A stretch of 64,000 nt of DNA from positions 5,829,798-5,893,797 of the forward strand of contig NZ_CP036261.1 of NCBI RefSeq assembly GCF_007741475.1. The letters run 5' to 3'. Each line of letters begins with the position of its first letter. Position 1 is the first letter of the stretch. A program made the translations under genes and the position numbers. Source of the stretch: Rosistilla ulvae (GTDB taxonomy: Bacteria > Planctomycetota > Planctomycetia > Pirellulales > Pirellulaceae). Of this stretch, positions 55,001 through 63,881 are shown piece after piece. The notes below the pieces were generated by a model. It saw only the letters and a list, made by a program, of their open reading frames with translations, did not search any database and was not told the DNA's origin.

Positions 55001-57055
55001 GACCAATCGGGCCGCTTTACATCGGCATGTTCAGCGATCATCTATCGCGACGACGTCTTATTTCCGCGTGTCGACAACCAACAACATGCGTTCACATGTG
55101 AACCGTTCCATAACCTTGTCCAGCACAATATCATCAGCGACGACGGAGTCAGTTTTGACTTTCGCCGCGATCCGGCAGAATCGGAATTCGATTTCTTTGC
55201 CAGCCAAGACCGTTGGTGCCGCCCCGTGATGGCTCGCACCGGCCCCGACGGAGCTCTTTGGATCGTGGACATGTATCGTTACATGATCGAACATCCACAT
55301 TGGCTGCCCCAAAACGGAAAGGACGAGCTGCGACCGTATTATCGGCTTGGCGAAAACCAAGGCCGGATCTATCGCGTCGTCCCTGTGGGCAAGCCGCTCA
55401 CGGCACCCCGGATCGCCACTTCGACAGCCGGATTGATCAGCGCTCTGAAAAGTTCCAACGGTTGGCAACGCGATGCGGCACAGCAAAATTTGGTTCGCAG
55501 CAAAGATGCTGCCGCCGTTCCACAGATCCAGTCGCTGGCAACGTCGGGCGATACGCCGATGCAGCGGTTGCAAGCACTCTGCACGCTCGACGGCATGCAA
55601 GCACTCGATACCGAGATTTTGCAAGCCGCATTGGGAGACCCGCATGCCGGAGTTCGTCGGCAGGCGGTACGGCTGGCGGCTGAGCACACGGTCGACATCA
55701 AGCGGTTGAAGCCACTTGTGAATGACCCCAGCGCCAAGGTGCGACTGCAATTGGCCGCGACGCTGGGTGCCTACGATGATCCGATGGCCGCGCGATTGCT
55801 GGCTCAATTGGCTGTTGATTCAGCGGATGACACATACATTCTGGCTAACGTGATGAGCTCGTTGAACCAACGCAACATCGCCGAGGTGCTGACGGCTACG
55901 ATTGCGAGTTCGTCCGACGTGGCGACCTCGACAGAACCTCAGCGCCGCTTGCAGCAACAGTTGTTCGGTCAGGTTGCGGCGCTCGGCGATGCGGCAGCCG
56001 TCGGTCAGGTCGTTAGCCAGATCTGCGATCGTGCGGACGGCCCGCCCAAGCCGTGGCAACTTTCCGGACTGGCAGATCTGCTGGACGGGCTTGCGAAGCG
56101 CAAATTTCCGCTCACTCAGCTGACCGCGGATCAGCAACAGTTGATCGACCAATCGATCGCACAGGCCCGAGACTCCGTTTCCGCGACCTCCGAACAATTG
56201 ACGCCGCTGACCGCGGCTTCGCTGCGACTGTTGTTGCGACAGCCCGATGTGTACGCAGACGATATGAAGCTGTTGTCCAATCTGTTGGTACCCCAGTCGG
56301 CGGTCGAGCTGCAATTAGCGGTCGTCGATCGTTTGGCGATTCGGAACGATCAGCAAGTCGCCAACGTGATGTTAGCGGGTTGGCAATCGTATGGTCCGTC
56401 GATGCGAGCGCGCGTGCTGGATGTTCTGGCGAGTCGCACGCTGTGGAGCAAAGTGCTGCTAACAAGCGTCGCCGCGGAACAGGTTTCCAGTGGCGAAATC
56501 AGCCCCTCGATGCGAGAGCGTCTTCTGGCCACCAAGGACAAATCGCTGCGTACCGCTTGGACCAAAGCCTTCACGGCGTCGACCAGCCCCGATCGCAAAC
56601 AGGTTATCGAGCAATACCAAGCGGCGTTGACATTGACCGGTGATATTGAGCGAGGACGAAAAGTGTTTGCGACCAGCTGTGCTGCCTGCCACAAGTTTGA
56701 CAATGTCGGACACAGCGTGGGCCCCGACTTGGCATCGATTACCGACAAAAGGCCGGCCACCTTGCTGGCCAACATCATCGACCCCAGCGCCGAAGTCGAG
56801 GCCCGCTACTTGACCTATACCGTCCTCACGGTCGATGGTCGCGTGCACAACGGATTGTTGGCCACCGAAACCGGCAGCAGTATCACCCTGCTATCCAACG
56901 AAGGCAAAAGCCAAACGATTCTGCGAACGGAGATTGAGGAATTGCGAGCATCAAACAAATCCTTGATGCCCGAGGGGCTAGAAAAAGACCTCTCGCCGCA
57001 AGCGGTCGCCGACCTGCTCGCCTTGCTAACCGCGAAACCGGAAGCCAGCAAATAA
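52043..57055 (+). CDS. Ceramidase-like / LamG / PVC-type dehydrogenase / cytochrome c fusion
   Basis: This 1670-residue secreted protein begins with a signal peptide (ILFSTLLICLVCPISLASA). Residues about 25-480 match the neutral-ceramidase N-terminal fold (RAGAASVDISPR, ATHTHSAPSV, EVYGITGLKLK). Residues about 490-715 are a LamG/concanavalin-like domain (AYWRLGD, HHVTVIRDGEDVKIYLDG). From about 728 comes a PVC-type propeller dehydrogenase (HVREGFEVQLVASEPLVKDPVAIDW, GPDGALWIVDMYRYMIEHP), then HEAT-like repeats (about 1130-1510), and a heme c domain CAACH at 1546-1550 with GHSVGPDLASI. It probably cleaves and oxidises an extracellular glycan or lipid-linked substrate; the combination is inferred to be one enzyme system. 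Confidence 0.88.
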   Translation: MKILFSTLLICLVCPISLASADTVLRAGAASVDISPRAFPAIRNGGFLSASDTRVADPLHARCLVLSDGSETIAITIVDSCMFPTDICDAIKSSVAKQIDLPSNRILISATHTHSAPSVMAYCLGAGRDEAYAEFVVPRVAEAIVSAHGKLQPAKIGWTAVEANEQTNCRRWITRSDRMRTDPFGQQTVRAMMHPGYMSRDYVCPAGPIDPQLSLLSVVAAADDAPLCLLANYSMHYFGQGAGFSADYFGEVAGLLESGIAANADHAPRNFVGIMSQGTSGDLHWMDYGMPQRGVDRTDYAKSLADTALKAWKQIQHRSDLTIAMAESRMKLGRRVPDAQRLAWAKPINEQRGDASPKNRTEVYAQQATWIHENQETEVVLQAVRIGDLGITALPNEVYGITGLKLKQQSPLASTFNLELANGAEGYIPPPEQHRLGGYTTWPARTAGLEVEAEPKIVERVLSLLESVAGKPRRTLVDPPNAFSQAMLKAHPTAYWRLGDMVVDQAVDATGNHPAQFDGGVALYLEGPDLQETPATTSQESTNRCVYFAGGSMQASVANLPANYSLSMWFWNGLPAGSEHPLATLFARGTGEAQESLSIVSTQDGLPVLAVRRGVAEQKGFEQHLGSTPLATKAWHHVTVIRDGEDVKIYLDGNAKPELQASLRSAGPAAAGFSFGNFDGKLDEIALFDRVLTADEAQAHFVATGTQPVAETKTESSQERKPTPAEASLEKIHVREGFEVQLVASEPLVKDPVAIDWGLDGKLWVVEMADYPLGMDGAGAPGGRIRVLEDQDGDGHYDSSTLFAEGLRFPNGLLVWGDGVLVTAAPEILYLEDSTGDGKADIRRSLYSGFLEGNQQLRVNGLRWGLDNWIHCASGSHHSGYGKGNQITSVLTGQPHQIGSRDFRIRPDNGDIDPQSGPSQYGRNRDDWGNWFGVQNSLPLWHYVLADQDIRRNPYFAPPNPKRQVVTPSNPPVYPAAQLQKRFHSFDQSGRFTSACSAIIYRDDVLFPRVDNQQHAFTCEPFHNLVQHNIISDDGVSFDFRRDPAESEFDFFASQDRWCRPVMARTGPDGALWIVDMYRYMIEHPHWLPQNGKDELRPYYRLGENQGRIYRVVPVGKPLTAPRIATSTAGLISALKSSNGWQRDAAQQNLVRSKDAAAVPQIQSLATSGDTPMQRLQALCTLDGMQALDTEILQAALGDPHAGVRRQAVRLAAEHTVDIKRLKPLVNDPSAKVRLQLAATLGAYDDPMAARLLAQLAVDSADDTYILANVMSSLNQRNIAEVLTATIASSSDVATSTEPQRRLQQQLFGQVAALGDAAAVGQVVSQICDRADGPPKPWQLSGLADLLDGLAKRKFPLTQLTADQQQLIDQSIAQARDSVSATSEQLTPLTAASLRLLLRQPDVYADDMKLLSNLLVPQSAVELQLAVVDRLAIRNDQQVANVMLAGWQSYGPSMRARVLDVLASRTLWSKVLLTSVAAEQVSSGEISPSMRERLLATKDKSLRTAWTKAFTASTSPDRKQVIEQYQAALTLTGDIERGRKVFATSCAACHKFDNVGHSVGPDLASITDKRPATLLANIIDPSAEVEARYLTYTVLTVDGRVHNGLLATETGSSITLLSNEGKSQTILRTEIEELRASNKSLMPEGLEKDLSPQAVADLLALLTAKPEASK

Positions 57056-57322
57056 CGTCAAACTCGATCGCCAGCCCCTGGAACAATCCAAGTGCCATCC
57101 GAGCCTCAAAGAAACGAAAACGACTCCAATGGCACGAGGCGCTCCGGCCGGTCAGGTTGCTGGAGCGACAGGGCGGTGGTGTTGGGGGGCTTTGCGGAGA
57201 TCTTGAAATTACTTGACCTGTCGCGTTAATAGCGTCACGATAGAACGCGGTTTGATCGGCTGGCGTCTTCAGCGATCGGCCGCGTTGTGGATCGCTTCTC
57301 TTCTCGCTCGCTAGGTCTGGTC

Positions 57323-59014
57323 ATGTCACGACGTCGATACGCAGCATTGCTGCTGGCAGCAATCGCTTGCCTCTTTCCGCTGGCCAATCAAGGATCCGCT
57401 CAGTCGCCGATCGATCGCGCCCGGCGGCATCTCGCCGCCGGGGAGTTTGCTGCGGCGAAGCAGGTCGCGATGTCGTTGCCGGTGGAGAATCGAGGCAACG
57501 TATTGGCGCAAGTCGCCCATGGACAAGCGGCGACCGGCAGTCCGACCGCGGCGGCCGGCAGTCTGCTGGCGACCAACGGTCTCAGCGGTTCGACAGCTCC
57601 GATGGGAATACCCGCCGCGGGAATGGCTGGTGGTGGCGCGATCGCCGACTTCGATTCGTTGATGGAGCTGATCCAAACAACCGTCGTCCCCGACACCTGG
57701 GAAGCGTTGGGCGGCCCGAGCACGATGAGCCCCTACCCGGCGGGCGTGTTGGTAGATCCCAACGGCTTGATTCGGGACGTCGCGGCGAGCGCGGACGCCG
57801 ATCAATTGAGGCTGCTGCGATCGCAGAGCTTGCAACAAACCGCGTCGCCCCAACGCGACTGGCTGACAAAATCACCGCTCCGCAAAGTCTCGCTGAATCG
57901 GCTGCAACACGAACTAGCTCGACAACTGATAAGCGGCCGATCGCTCGATTCGGCGGTCCGCAACTTGGCGGGTCTTAGCACGATTCAGTACGTCTTCCTC
58001 AGCGAAGCGGGAGACGACGTGATCCTGGCCGGGCCGGTCGGCGGGATTCGCCTGGATGCCGACCAACAACCTATCGACATCGAAACGGGACGAGCCCCGA
58101 TGCGGATCGATCTGCTGGGGATGGCATTGGCCGCAGTCGAGCAGCGCCAGCCGTTTGGATGCACGATCGAACCAACGCCCGAAGGAATCGCCCGCTCGCA
58201 ACAAGTGACCGCTGAGATTCAATCGGGGAACCTTGCCGCCGCAGCGGCAAGCCCGAAGCTGAAGGAAGCCCTGGGACTACAAAACATCCGCGTCTTCGGA
58301 ACCGCTGACGACACGCCGATGGCGATGCTGATGATCCAAGCCGACCGGCACATGAAGATGCTTGCGTTGGGGACCCAACCGATGCCGCGCGGCGTTGCTA
58401 ACTACATGGAGATCGTCGAAGCGACGCTCGACCAAGGTCCGCTGACGGGAAGCTTCTTGCGGATGTGGTTCGCTCCGCAACCGCTGGACGTCCGCTGCGA
58501 TTCGCAAAAGCAGGCTTTTGAACTGTCGGGACTGCCGCTGCAATTGATCACCGAACAACAGGCGGCCAACGCTCAAGGGGAACGGTTTGCCGTTGCAGCC
58601 GACCCGCGAGCCCAGCAGTTTGCCGAGACCTTCAATCGTCACTTCGTCGATATCGCGCGGCAGTATCCGCTGCACGATCGTCTGCGTGGCTTGTACGATC
58701 TGACCGCAATCGCACAGTTGCTTCATCAACAGATGCCAGCCGAAGAACGAATCGCGGCGACCGGCCTACTGGCTCGCCCCGATCAATGGATGGAGCCGAA
58801 CGTCCAACCGGCGCGGCAGACCGAATCCCTTGTCGTGCATCGACGCTTCCGAAAAGGGAAGACGATCCATTCAGTGGTTGTTGCCAGCGGCGGAGTCCTG
58901 TTGGAACCGAGCAAGTCGCTGACCAACGAACCGGTCGTCTATACGGCGCTTGCGAGCGTATCGTCCCGGCAAGCGAAACTGCCCGCCCGCCAAGACCACT
59001 GGTGGTGGGACTAA
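57323..59014 (+). CDS. Secreted DUF1598-type planctomycete protein
   Basis: The start at 57323 (MSRRRYAALLLAAIACLFPLANQGSAQ) yields a signal peptide; ATG 57287 adds 12 residues. The 563-residue protein has a short helical repeat region (RARRHLAAGEFAAAKQVAMSL) and then a long domain matching DUF1598 by its planctomycete-type pattern: PYPAGVLVDPNGLIRDVAA, QYVFLSEAGDDVILAGP, NIRVFGTADDTPMAMLMIQADRHMK, and a C-terminal VVYTALAS tail. No catalytic motif recognised. Exported; function unknown. Confidence 0.75.
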   Translation: MSRRRYAALLLAAIACLFPLANQGSAQSPIDRARRHLAAGEFAAAKQVAMSLPVENRGNVLAQVAHGQAATGSPTAAAGSLLATNGLSGSTAPMGIPAAGMAGGGAIADFDSLMELIQTTVVPDTWEALGGPSTMSPYPAGVLVDPNGLIRDVAASADADQLRLLRSQSLQQTASPQRDWLTKSPLRKVSLNRLQHELARQLISGRSLDSAVRNLAGLSTIQYVFLSEAGDDVILAGPVGGIRLDADQQPIDIETGRAPMRIDLLGMALAAVEQRQPFGCTIEPTPEGIARSQQVTAEIQSGNLAAAAASPKLKEALGLQNIRVFGTADDTPMAMLMIQADRHMKMLALGTQPMPRGVANYMEIVEATLDQGPLTGSFLRMWFAPQPLDVRCDSQKQAFELSGLPLQLITEQQAANAQGERFAVAADPRAQQFAETFNRHFVDIARQYPLHDRLRGLYDLTAIAQLLHQQMPAEERIAATGLLARPDQWMEPNVQPARQTESLVVHRRFRKGKTIHSVVVASGGVLLEPSKSLTNEPVVYTALASVSSRQAKLPARQDHWWWD

Positions 59015-59080
59015 ACCGAGGCCGCTGCCATTTCCGCTAACGCCCGGATGCTCTCCCGATACCACAGTCGCCGGATCGGC

Positions 59081-59431
59081 TTAGTATCGCGGCACCGATC
59101 CGTCGATCTGTTGCGACCAAACGTCGATTCCTCCAGCCATGTTTTGCACGCGTGGGAAACCGTTCGCCAACAGGATTTGCGTCAACCGCATGCTGCGTCC
59201 GCCGTGGTGGCAGTGGACGACGATATGGCGGTCGCGATGCGTTTCCAGCTCCGCTCCCTTTTCCTGCAACTCGCTGAGCGGTATTAAGATCGAACCGTCG
59301 ATCTTGGCGACCTGATACTCATCCGCTTCGCGGCAATCGATCAAAACAAAATCGGCGTTCTGATCGAGCATCGACTTCACTGTCGCGACGTCGACTTCGA
59401 TTGGCAGGGCTTCGTGTTCGGGAGACTGCAT
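59081..59431 (-). CDS. Rhodanese-like domain protein
   Basis: This 116-residue single-domain rhodanese shows FVLIDCREADEYQVAKIDGSILIPL and the active-site loop VHCHHGGRS, whose cysteine carries the sulfane sulfur. The following MRLTQILLANGFPRVQNMAGGIDVWSQ ends with the usual GG(I/M)xxW. No signal peptide, so it is cytoplasmic. It is typically a sulfur carrier or phosphatase-like GlpE-type protein. Small monocistronic gene. Confidence 0.92.
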   Translation of the reverse strand: MQSPEHEALPIEVDVATVKSMLDQNADFVLIDCREADEYQVAKIDGSILIPLSELQEKGAELETHRDRHIVVHCHHGGRSMRLTQILLANGFPRVQNMAGGIDVWSQQIDGSVPRY

Positions 59432-59528
59432 TTTAAAAACCGGTTGATTGGCTGAGGGATCATTGATCGCGAACCGGACGGCGCCGGTTCGCTGCGGCGA
59501 TCATGATCGCACACCTGCCCCGAGCAGA

Positions 59529-62500
59529 TCAAGCGGCGTCTTCTTTCTTGAACGGAACGACATCGGGTTTGTTGGCGATATCGGACATCTGCCCGATCTC
59601 CCGACGCATCTCGCGGATCTGGGCAGTGCTCGCGTGCAAACGGTTCTCCAATTCGCGAACCTGTTCCTGAGCCTTTGCGTTGGCATCCAAGCTGGCATCG
59701 TATTCGCCGCTGATCCGTTTCAGATGCTCCTTCGCCTCGTGCAATTGGGCCCGCAGATCCTGCATCTGCAATTCCAACTGCTCGCGCAACTTGACATCGG
59801 CTTTCATGCGGTTGGCGACTTCCAATTGATCCTCTAACTGCTCGATCGTCTTGGCCTGTTCTTGTGTCGCTTTGGTCAATTCCTTCTGCGTACGAGCCTG
59901 CTCCCGTTGCAGTTCTTCGATCGTTTCGGATTGATGCGTGACCTCGCGTTGCAGCGCGGCATATTGATCTCGCAGCGAGTGGCTGGCATCGACCGCTCGA
60001 TCGCGCTGCGCCTCAGCCTCTTCCAATTGGTCCGACTTGACACTGAATTCCGCTTGAATTGCGGAGAGCCGGTTTTGCAGCAGATCCATGTCTTCGCAAC
60101 GTTCGTGCAACGTTTCGTTTTCCGCCAGCAGCGCGGTACTCGCCTTCCGCAACTTATCGTTCTGCGTCAACTCGCTTTCTAGCTTGCTCGAGACGTCTTC
60201 CAATTTCTGCTTCAACCGCTGCAAGACATCGAGTTCGGCGACCAATTCGCTCTGCTCTTGTTTTTGTTTCGCGACCAATTGCTCGAGCGTTTCGTTATCG
60301 TCGCGTTCCTCCATCAACTCGGCCTGCGCGGTGGCCAACTGGGCCTGCGTCTTGGCCAAGTCCTTTTGCAGCGGTTTGATCTGCTTCAATCCCTCGCGAA
60401 GCGATTCGTTGTGCGATTGATGCTGGGTGACCGAATCGGTCAACCGATCGATCGTCGCTCGCTGCGATCGAATCTCGTCTTGCGATTTATCCAGATCTTG
60501 CTTCATCTGCCCCAGAACTTCCAACTCGCTAGTCAACGCGTCGTTCTTTTGTTGACGTGCGTCGAGCGAACGCCGCAATTCGGCACAGGTCTGAGTTTGC
60601 TTCTGCAATTCGACAGCCGTCTGTTGCAGTTCCTGTTTCAGCTGACGCAGCGATTCGAGTTCTTCGTTCATGTTGGCATTTTGCGTTTCCAACTGTCCCA
60701 ACGAATCGGACAGCTTGCGGTTTTCCAAACGCTCGATACCAAGTTCGCGAGTGGCGGTCTCCAGTTCGACGCGTGTCTTGTGCAAGCTTTCCAGCTCGCG
60801 CTGCGCGTCGGCCAAACCGTCCAACCGGCTGGTCAGTTCCGCGATCTGTTGTTGCTTTTGCTTCAACGTGCTGGACAATTCCTGATTCTTTTGAACCTGG
60901 GCCTTCAACTGGTCGCCGCTTTGCGACAGCTGCTGCTGCGACGCTTGGTCCGCCTTGGCCATCTGGGCCTGCATATCGGCAAGCGACTGTTGCAGTTGAG
61001 CGTTGGCCGGTTTCAGTTCGGCAAGTTGTTGTTGCAACGATTCCTTGTCGGCTTGAACACTAGCCAGCGAAGCGGAGACAGCCGCAGTTTGCTGTTGAGT
61101 CTGAGTAAGCGAAGTCGTCGTCGATTCAAGCTTGTCGCGCAACTGAGCGTTCTCGGATTCGCGTTGCGCGACCGTCTGCTGCAGTTCGGCCTTCTGCTTT
61201 TGTTCGACTTGCAACTTCGATTGGGTGTCGGCCAGCTCCGTTTTGACACGGTCTCGATCGGAAGCTTCTTTCGTCAATTCCGCGATCCGATCTCGCAGCT
61301 CTTGAGCGATCTTACCACGCTCGGAGATATTGGCTTGCAGATGTTGGCGGTCGCGGTCGAAGTCGGCCAGCTGTTTGTGAGCGACTTGCAATTGCGATTC
61401 GTTACGAGCCAATTGATCGGCGATCGCCGCCTTCTGCTCCTCCAACGACTCCATCTTTCCTAGCGTCTGGGCCAGCTCTGCCTTCACGCGATCGCGATCC
61501 TGAGCAACCAGGCTGCCCGATTTGAGTTCCTCGCGCAGTCCTTGGATCGCTTTGTTTAATTGAGCCTTCTCGGCGCGTTCGGCTTGCAGGCTCGCATCCG
61601 CCTGTTCCAACTGCTTGCGAACGCTGGCAACCTGTTCGGCTTGCGCATCGAATTCGCCGCGCAACTTGTCTAAATCGTTATTAGCCGACGCCAAATCGGC
61701 GGCTACGGCATCGTGCTTCTCCTGCAGCGGATGCAGCTGAGTCGCCAACGCTTCCAGTTCGGTGATCCGTTGCCCACGTTGATCGATCTCGAAGCTCAAC
61801 GCTTGCTTTTCCTCGGCTCGTGTCCGCAGTTGCTTCTGCATTTGGTCGCACGCGTTGTTGGCTTCGGCCAGCTGTTGCTGGAGCGATTGAACGACCTTTT
61901 CCAGCTGCGAGATCTTGCTGACCGCTTGATCGCGAGCATCGCTCAGACGCGGGATCTGCCGGTTGGCGATCACCAACGATTCGTTGCGGCTCTGTTGTTC
62001 CCCCAACTGCGCGCTGGTCTGATCGTAATCGCTCTGCAGCTCCTCGACATGCTTTTCGACCTCGTCCAGATCGGCTTCCAGTTTGGCGATCAGATCGGAC
62101 TTCGTCTGTTTCTCACGATCCAACGATTCGCACTGGGAGACCAGTTTGCCGATTGCATCGTCGGCGTTGCACGAACGCGCCTCCAGTTCGCGGGTCACGC
62201 CATCCAACTGCAACTTGAGCTGCTTGGCCTGCTTTTGCGCCGCGGCGTTCTGATCCAACAAGACGCGCAGTTCTTGGATTTCACGATTCTGTTTGGCGTT
62301 GTGCGCCGAACTTTGACTGAGCTTGGTCTGCAGTTCGCGGAGATGATTGTTGAGCCGATCGTGCTCTTGGTCGAACTCCTGGTTCGCGCTGACCAGATTT
62401 TCGGTGACTCCCTTGGCAGCTTCCAACTCCGCCTCGGCCGCTTTCAGCTGAGACGTGAGCAGTTCGTTCTGGTCTTGGTGCTGTCGCGAAACGGCTTGCA

Positions 62501-62621
62501 GCGAGCGGAATTCACGATCCAGCGCGGTCAGTTCCTCGGAGTCATCCGATCCATTTCGGTTCGACAGCAGATATCCAACGATGACACCAACAAACAGGAC
62601 TGCGAAAAAGGCAGTGATCAT
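59529..62621 (-). CDS. 1030-residue membrane-anchored coiled-coil protein
   Basis: Residues 2-20 (ITAFFAVLFVGVIVGYLLS) form a single N-terminal transmembrane helix. The remainder, from about residue 30 to the end, is an almost uninterrupted heptad-type coiled coil rich in Q, E, L, K, A, with repeated blocks such as QQLAEANNACDQMQK and many QLAELK-like motifs. The final residues FKKEDAA are charged. No enzymatic domain is seen. The rod would be well over 100 nm if fully coiled. It could act as a structural or scaffolding filament at the inner membrane. Confidence 0.85.
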   Translation of the reverse strand: MITAFFAVLFVGVIVGYLLSNRNGSDDSEELTALDREFRSLQAVSRQHQDQNELLTSQLKAAEAELEAAKGVTENLVSANQEFDQEHDRLNNHLRELQTKLSQSSAHNAKQNREIQELRVLLDQNAAAQKQAKQLKLQLDGVTRELEARSCNADDAIGKLVSQCESLDREKQTKSDLIAKLEADLDEVEKHVEELQSDYDQTSAQLGEQQSRNESLVIANRQIPRLSDARDQAVSKISQLEKVVQSLQQQLAEANNACDQMQKQLRTRAEEKQALSFEIDQRGQRITELEALATQLHPLQEKHDAVAADLASANNDLDKLRGEFDAQAEQVASVRKQLEQADASLQAERAEKAQLNKAIQGLREELKSGSLVAQDRDRVKAELAQTLGKMESLEEQKAAIADQLARNESQLQVAHKQLADFDRDRQHLQANISERGKIAQELRDRIAELTKEASDRDRVKTELADTQSKLQVEQKQKAELQQTVAQRESENAQLRDKLESTTTSLTQTQQQTAAVSASLASVQADKESLQQQLAELKPANAQLQQSLADMQAQMAKADQASQQQLSQSGDQLKAQVQKNQELSSTLKQKQQQIAELTSRLDGLADAQRELESLHKTRVELETATRELGIERLENRKLSDSLGQLETQNANMNEELESLRQLKQELQQTAVELQKQTQTCAELRRSLDARQQKNDALTSELEVLGQMKQDLDKSQDEIRSQRATIDRLTDSVTQHQSHNESLREGLKQIKPLQKDLAKTQAQLATAQAELMEERDDNETLEQLVAKQKQEQSELVAELDVLQRLKQKLEDVSSKLESELTQNDKLRKASTALLAENETLHERCEDMDLLQNRLSAIQAEFSVKSDQLEEAEAQRDRAVDASHSLRDQYAALQREVTHQSETIEELQREQARTQKELTKATQEQAKTIEQLEDQLEVANRMKADVKLREQLELQMQDLRAQLHEAKEHLKRISGEYDASLDANAKAQEQVRELENRLHASTAQIREMRREIGQMSDIANKPDVVPFKKEDAA

Positions 62622-62888
62622 GAAACCGACTCCGAACCGAGGGCAGTGGGCGCAGCAAATGGCGTCGCCCAGTGAAGTGCATTGCTAGCAGGGGCAAGAA
62701 CCAATGCATACATGTCTGGATTCGGCGGGTTGCCTCAATCCTCTTGACTGAAACGATAAAATCGATCGAACCTAGTTATGCTGTCAGCCTGCCGGGGGTT
62801 CAGCCCGCTGAGCGATGGTGCCTGCCAAGAGTTGTTTACCATCATCCCGAGTTAGAAAGCGACACCGAAGCGACGCTCGCCCCAACGA

Positions 62889-63881
62889 CTACCACGGCGT
62901 GTTGACCATCATCCCCAGGTAAAACCCGACGTCGAAGCGGTCGGCGATCGTTTCATCGGTCGATGTCCCCGCCTGCAGCCCCGCTTCGAAACCGACACGG
63001 GTGCGTTGGTCCAAGCGGATCGGACGGCCGTTCTGGTCGAGGACCGCGGGAGGTTCGGGGCCGATCGGGAACTCGTACCGGAAGCCGATCGAACCGACGC
63101 CGATGGGAGCGCCCCCGCCGTCGGTGCCACCATTTGATAGCGCGGTGGTGATCCCAAGCCCCAGCGTGGCGCCAAATCGCCAGCCGAGATCGTGCAGCGA
63201 AACCTTCTTGCTGTTCTCATCGGCGAAGAAGTCGGTCACCAGTTTCAGCGGCTTATAGATCTCCAGAACGTCCAACGACGCCAGGATCGAACCGTTGCGA
63301 AACAGATCGAATTCCGAATCGTTGTCCCGTTTCAGATCGAAGAAGACGCGGGCCTTGGGCTGCAAAAAACGGACCTGCGGTCGCCACGATTGGTCGTCGT
63401 GAACCTCGACAAGGTCACCCTGCAGCCCGTTTTGCGAGATCGTGCTGTGCAACAAGATCTCGTCGTCGGGAACTTCGTAGCGGACGACGCGTATCGTCTC
63501 TTGCTCCGGATCGTCCGACGGAACGTCCATCAATTTGCCCTGGACTCCGCTGGCGCGAAACAGATTGTGCGCAGTGACTTCCGTAAGTGGCACGTCGTAG
63601 CGAACGATCCGATGATCGACTCCCGACGGCGATGAACTGAGAAAGGTCGGGATCCGTTGGACGCCCGAAAGGATATTTTGCGTCGCCGGTTCCGATGCGG
63701 CGATCGACATCGCCCCGGCCAGATCCAGACGTTGCGGCTTCGGAGAAGAATGAGCTTCCGAGATCGGTTCAAACTGAAACGCTGGCGATGGATCGAACAA
63801 TGCCGGCGGCATCTCGTACTGCTGAGCGCGCGCAACAGAACTGCAAATGCAGGCTGCTATCAGTAATAAATACCGTTGCAC
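62889..63881 (-). CDS. Secreted protein of unknown function
   Basis: A GTG start at 63881 gives a signal peptide at the N-terminus (VQRYLLLIAACICSSVARAQQ) with GGGAGC just upstream; the ATG at 63962 adds 27 unlike residues. The 330-residue protein repeats a RIVRYDVPLTEVTAHNLF / RVVRYEVPDDEILLHSTI motif pair (about 95-165) and ends with a beta-strand region (LGWRFGATLGLGITTAL, GSIGFRYEFPIG, RVGFEAGLQAG, FDVGFYLGMMV) and a terminal aromatic residue, a pattern suggestive of outer-membrane beta-barrel strands. No known family is assigned. Confidence 0.7.
   Translation of the reverse strand: MQRYLLLIAACICSSVARAQQYEMPPALFDPSPAFQFEPISEAHSSPKPQRLDLAGAMSIAASEPATQNILSGVQRIPTFLSSSPSGVDHRIVRYDVPLTEVTAHNLFRASGVQGKLMDVPSDDPEQETIRVVRYEVPDDEILLHSTISQNGLQGDLVEVHDDQSWRPQVRFLQPKARVFFDLKRDNDSEFDLFRNGSILASLDVLEIYKPLKLVTDFFADENSKKVSLHDLGWRFGATLGLGITTALSNGGTDGGGAPIGVGSIGFRYEFPIGPEPPAVLDQNGRPIRLDQRTRVGFEAGLQAGTSTDETIADRFDVGFYLGMMVNTPW

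Noticed and set aside
60258-61463. 401-residue plus-strand frame, hydrophobic
   Set aside because: Antisense shadow of the coiled-coil gene; the leucine/phenylalanine richness is the complement of glutamine and glutamate codons.
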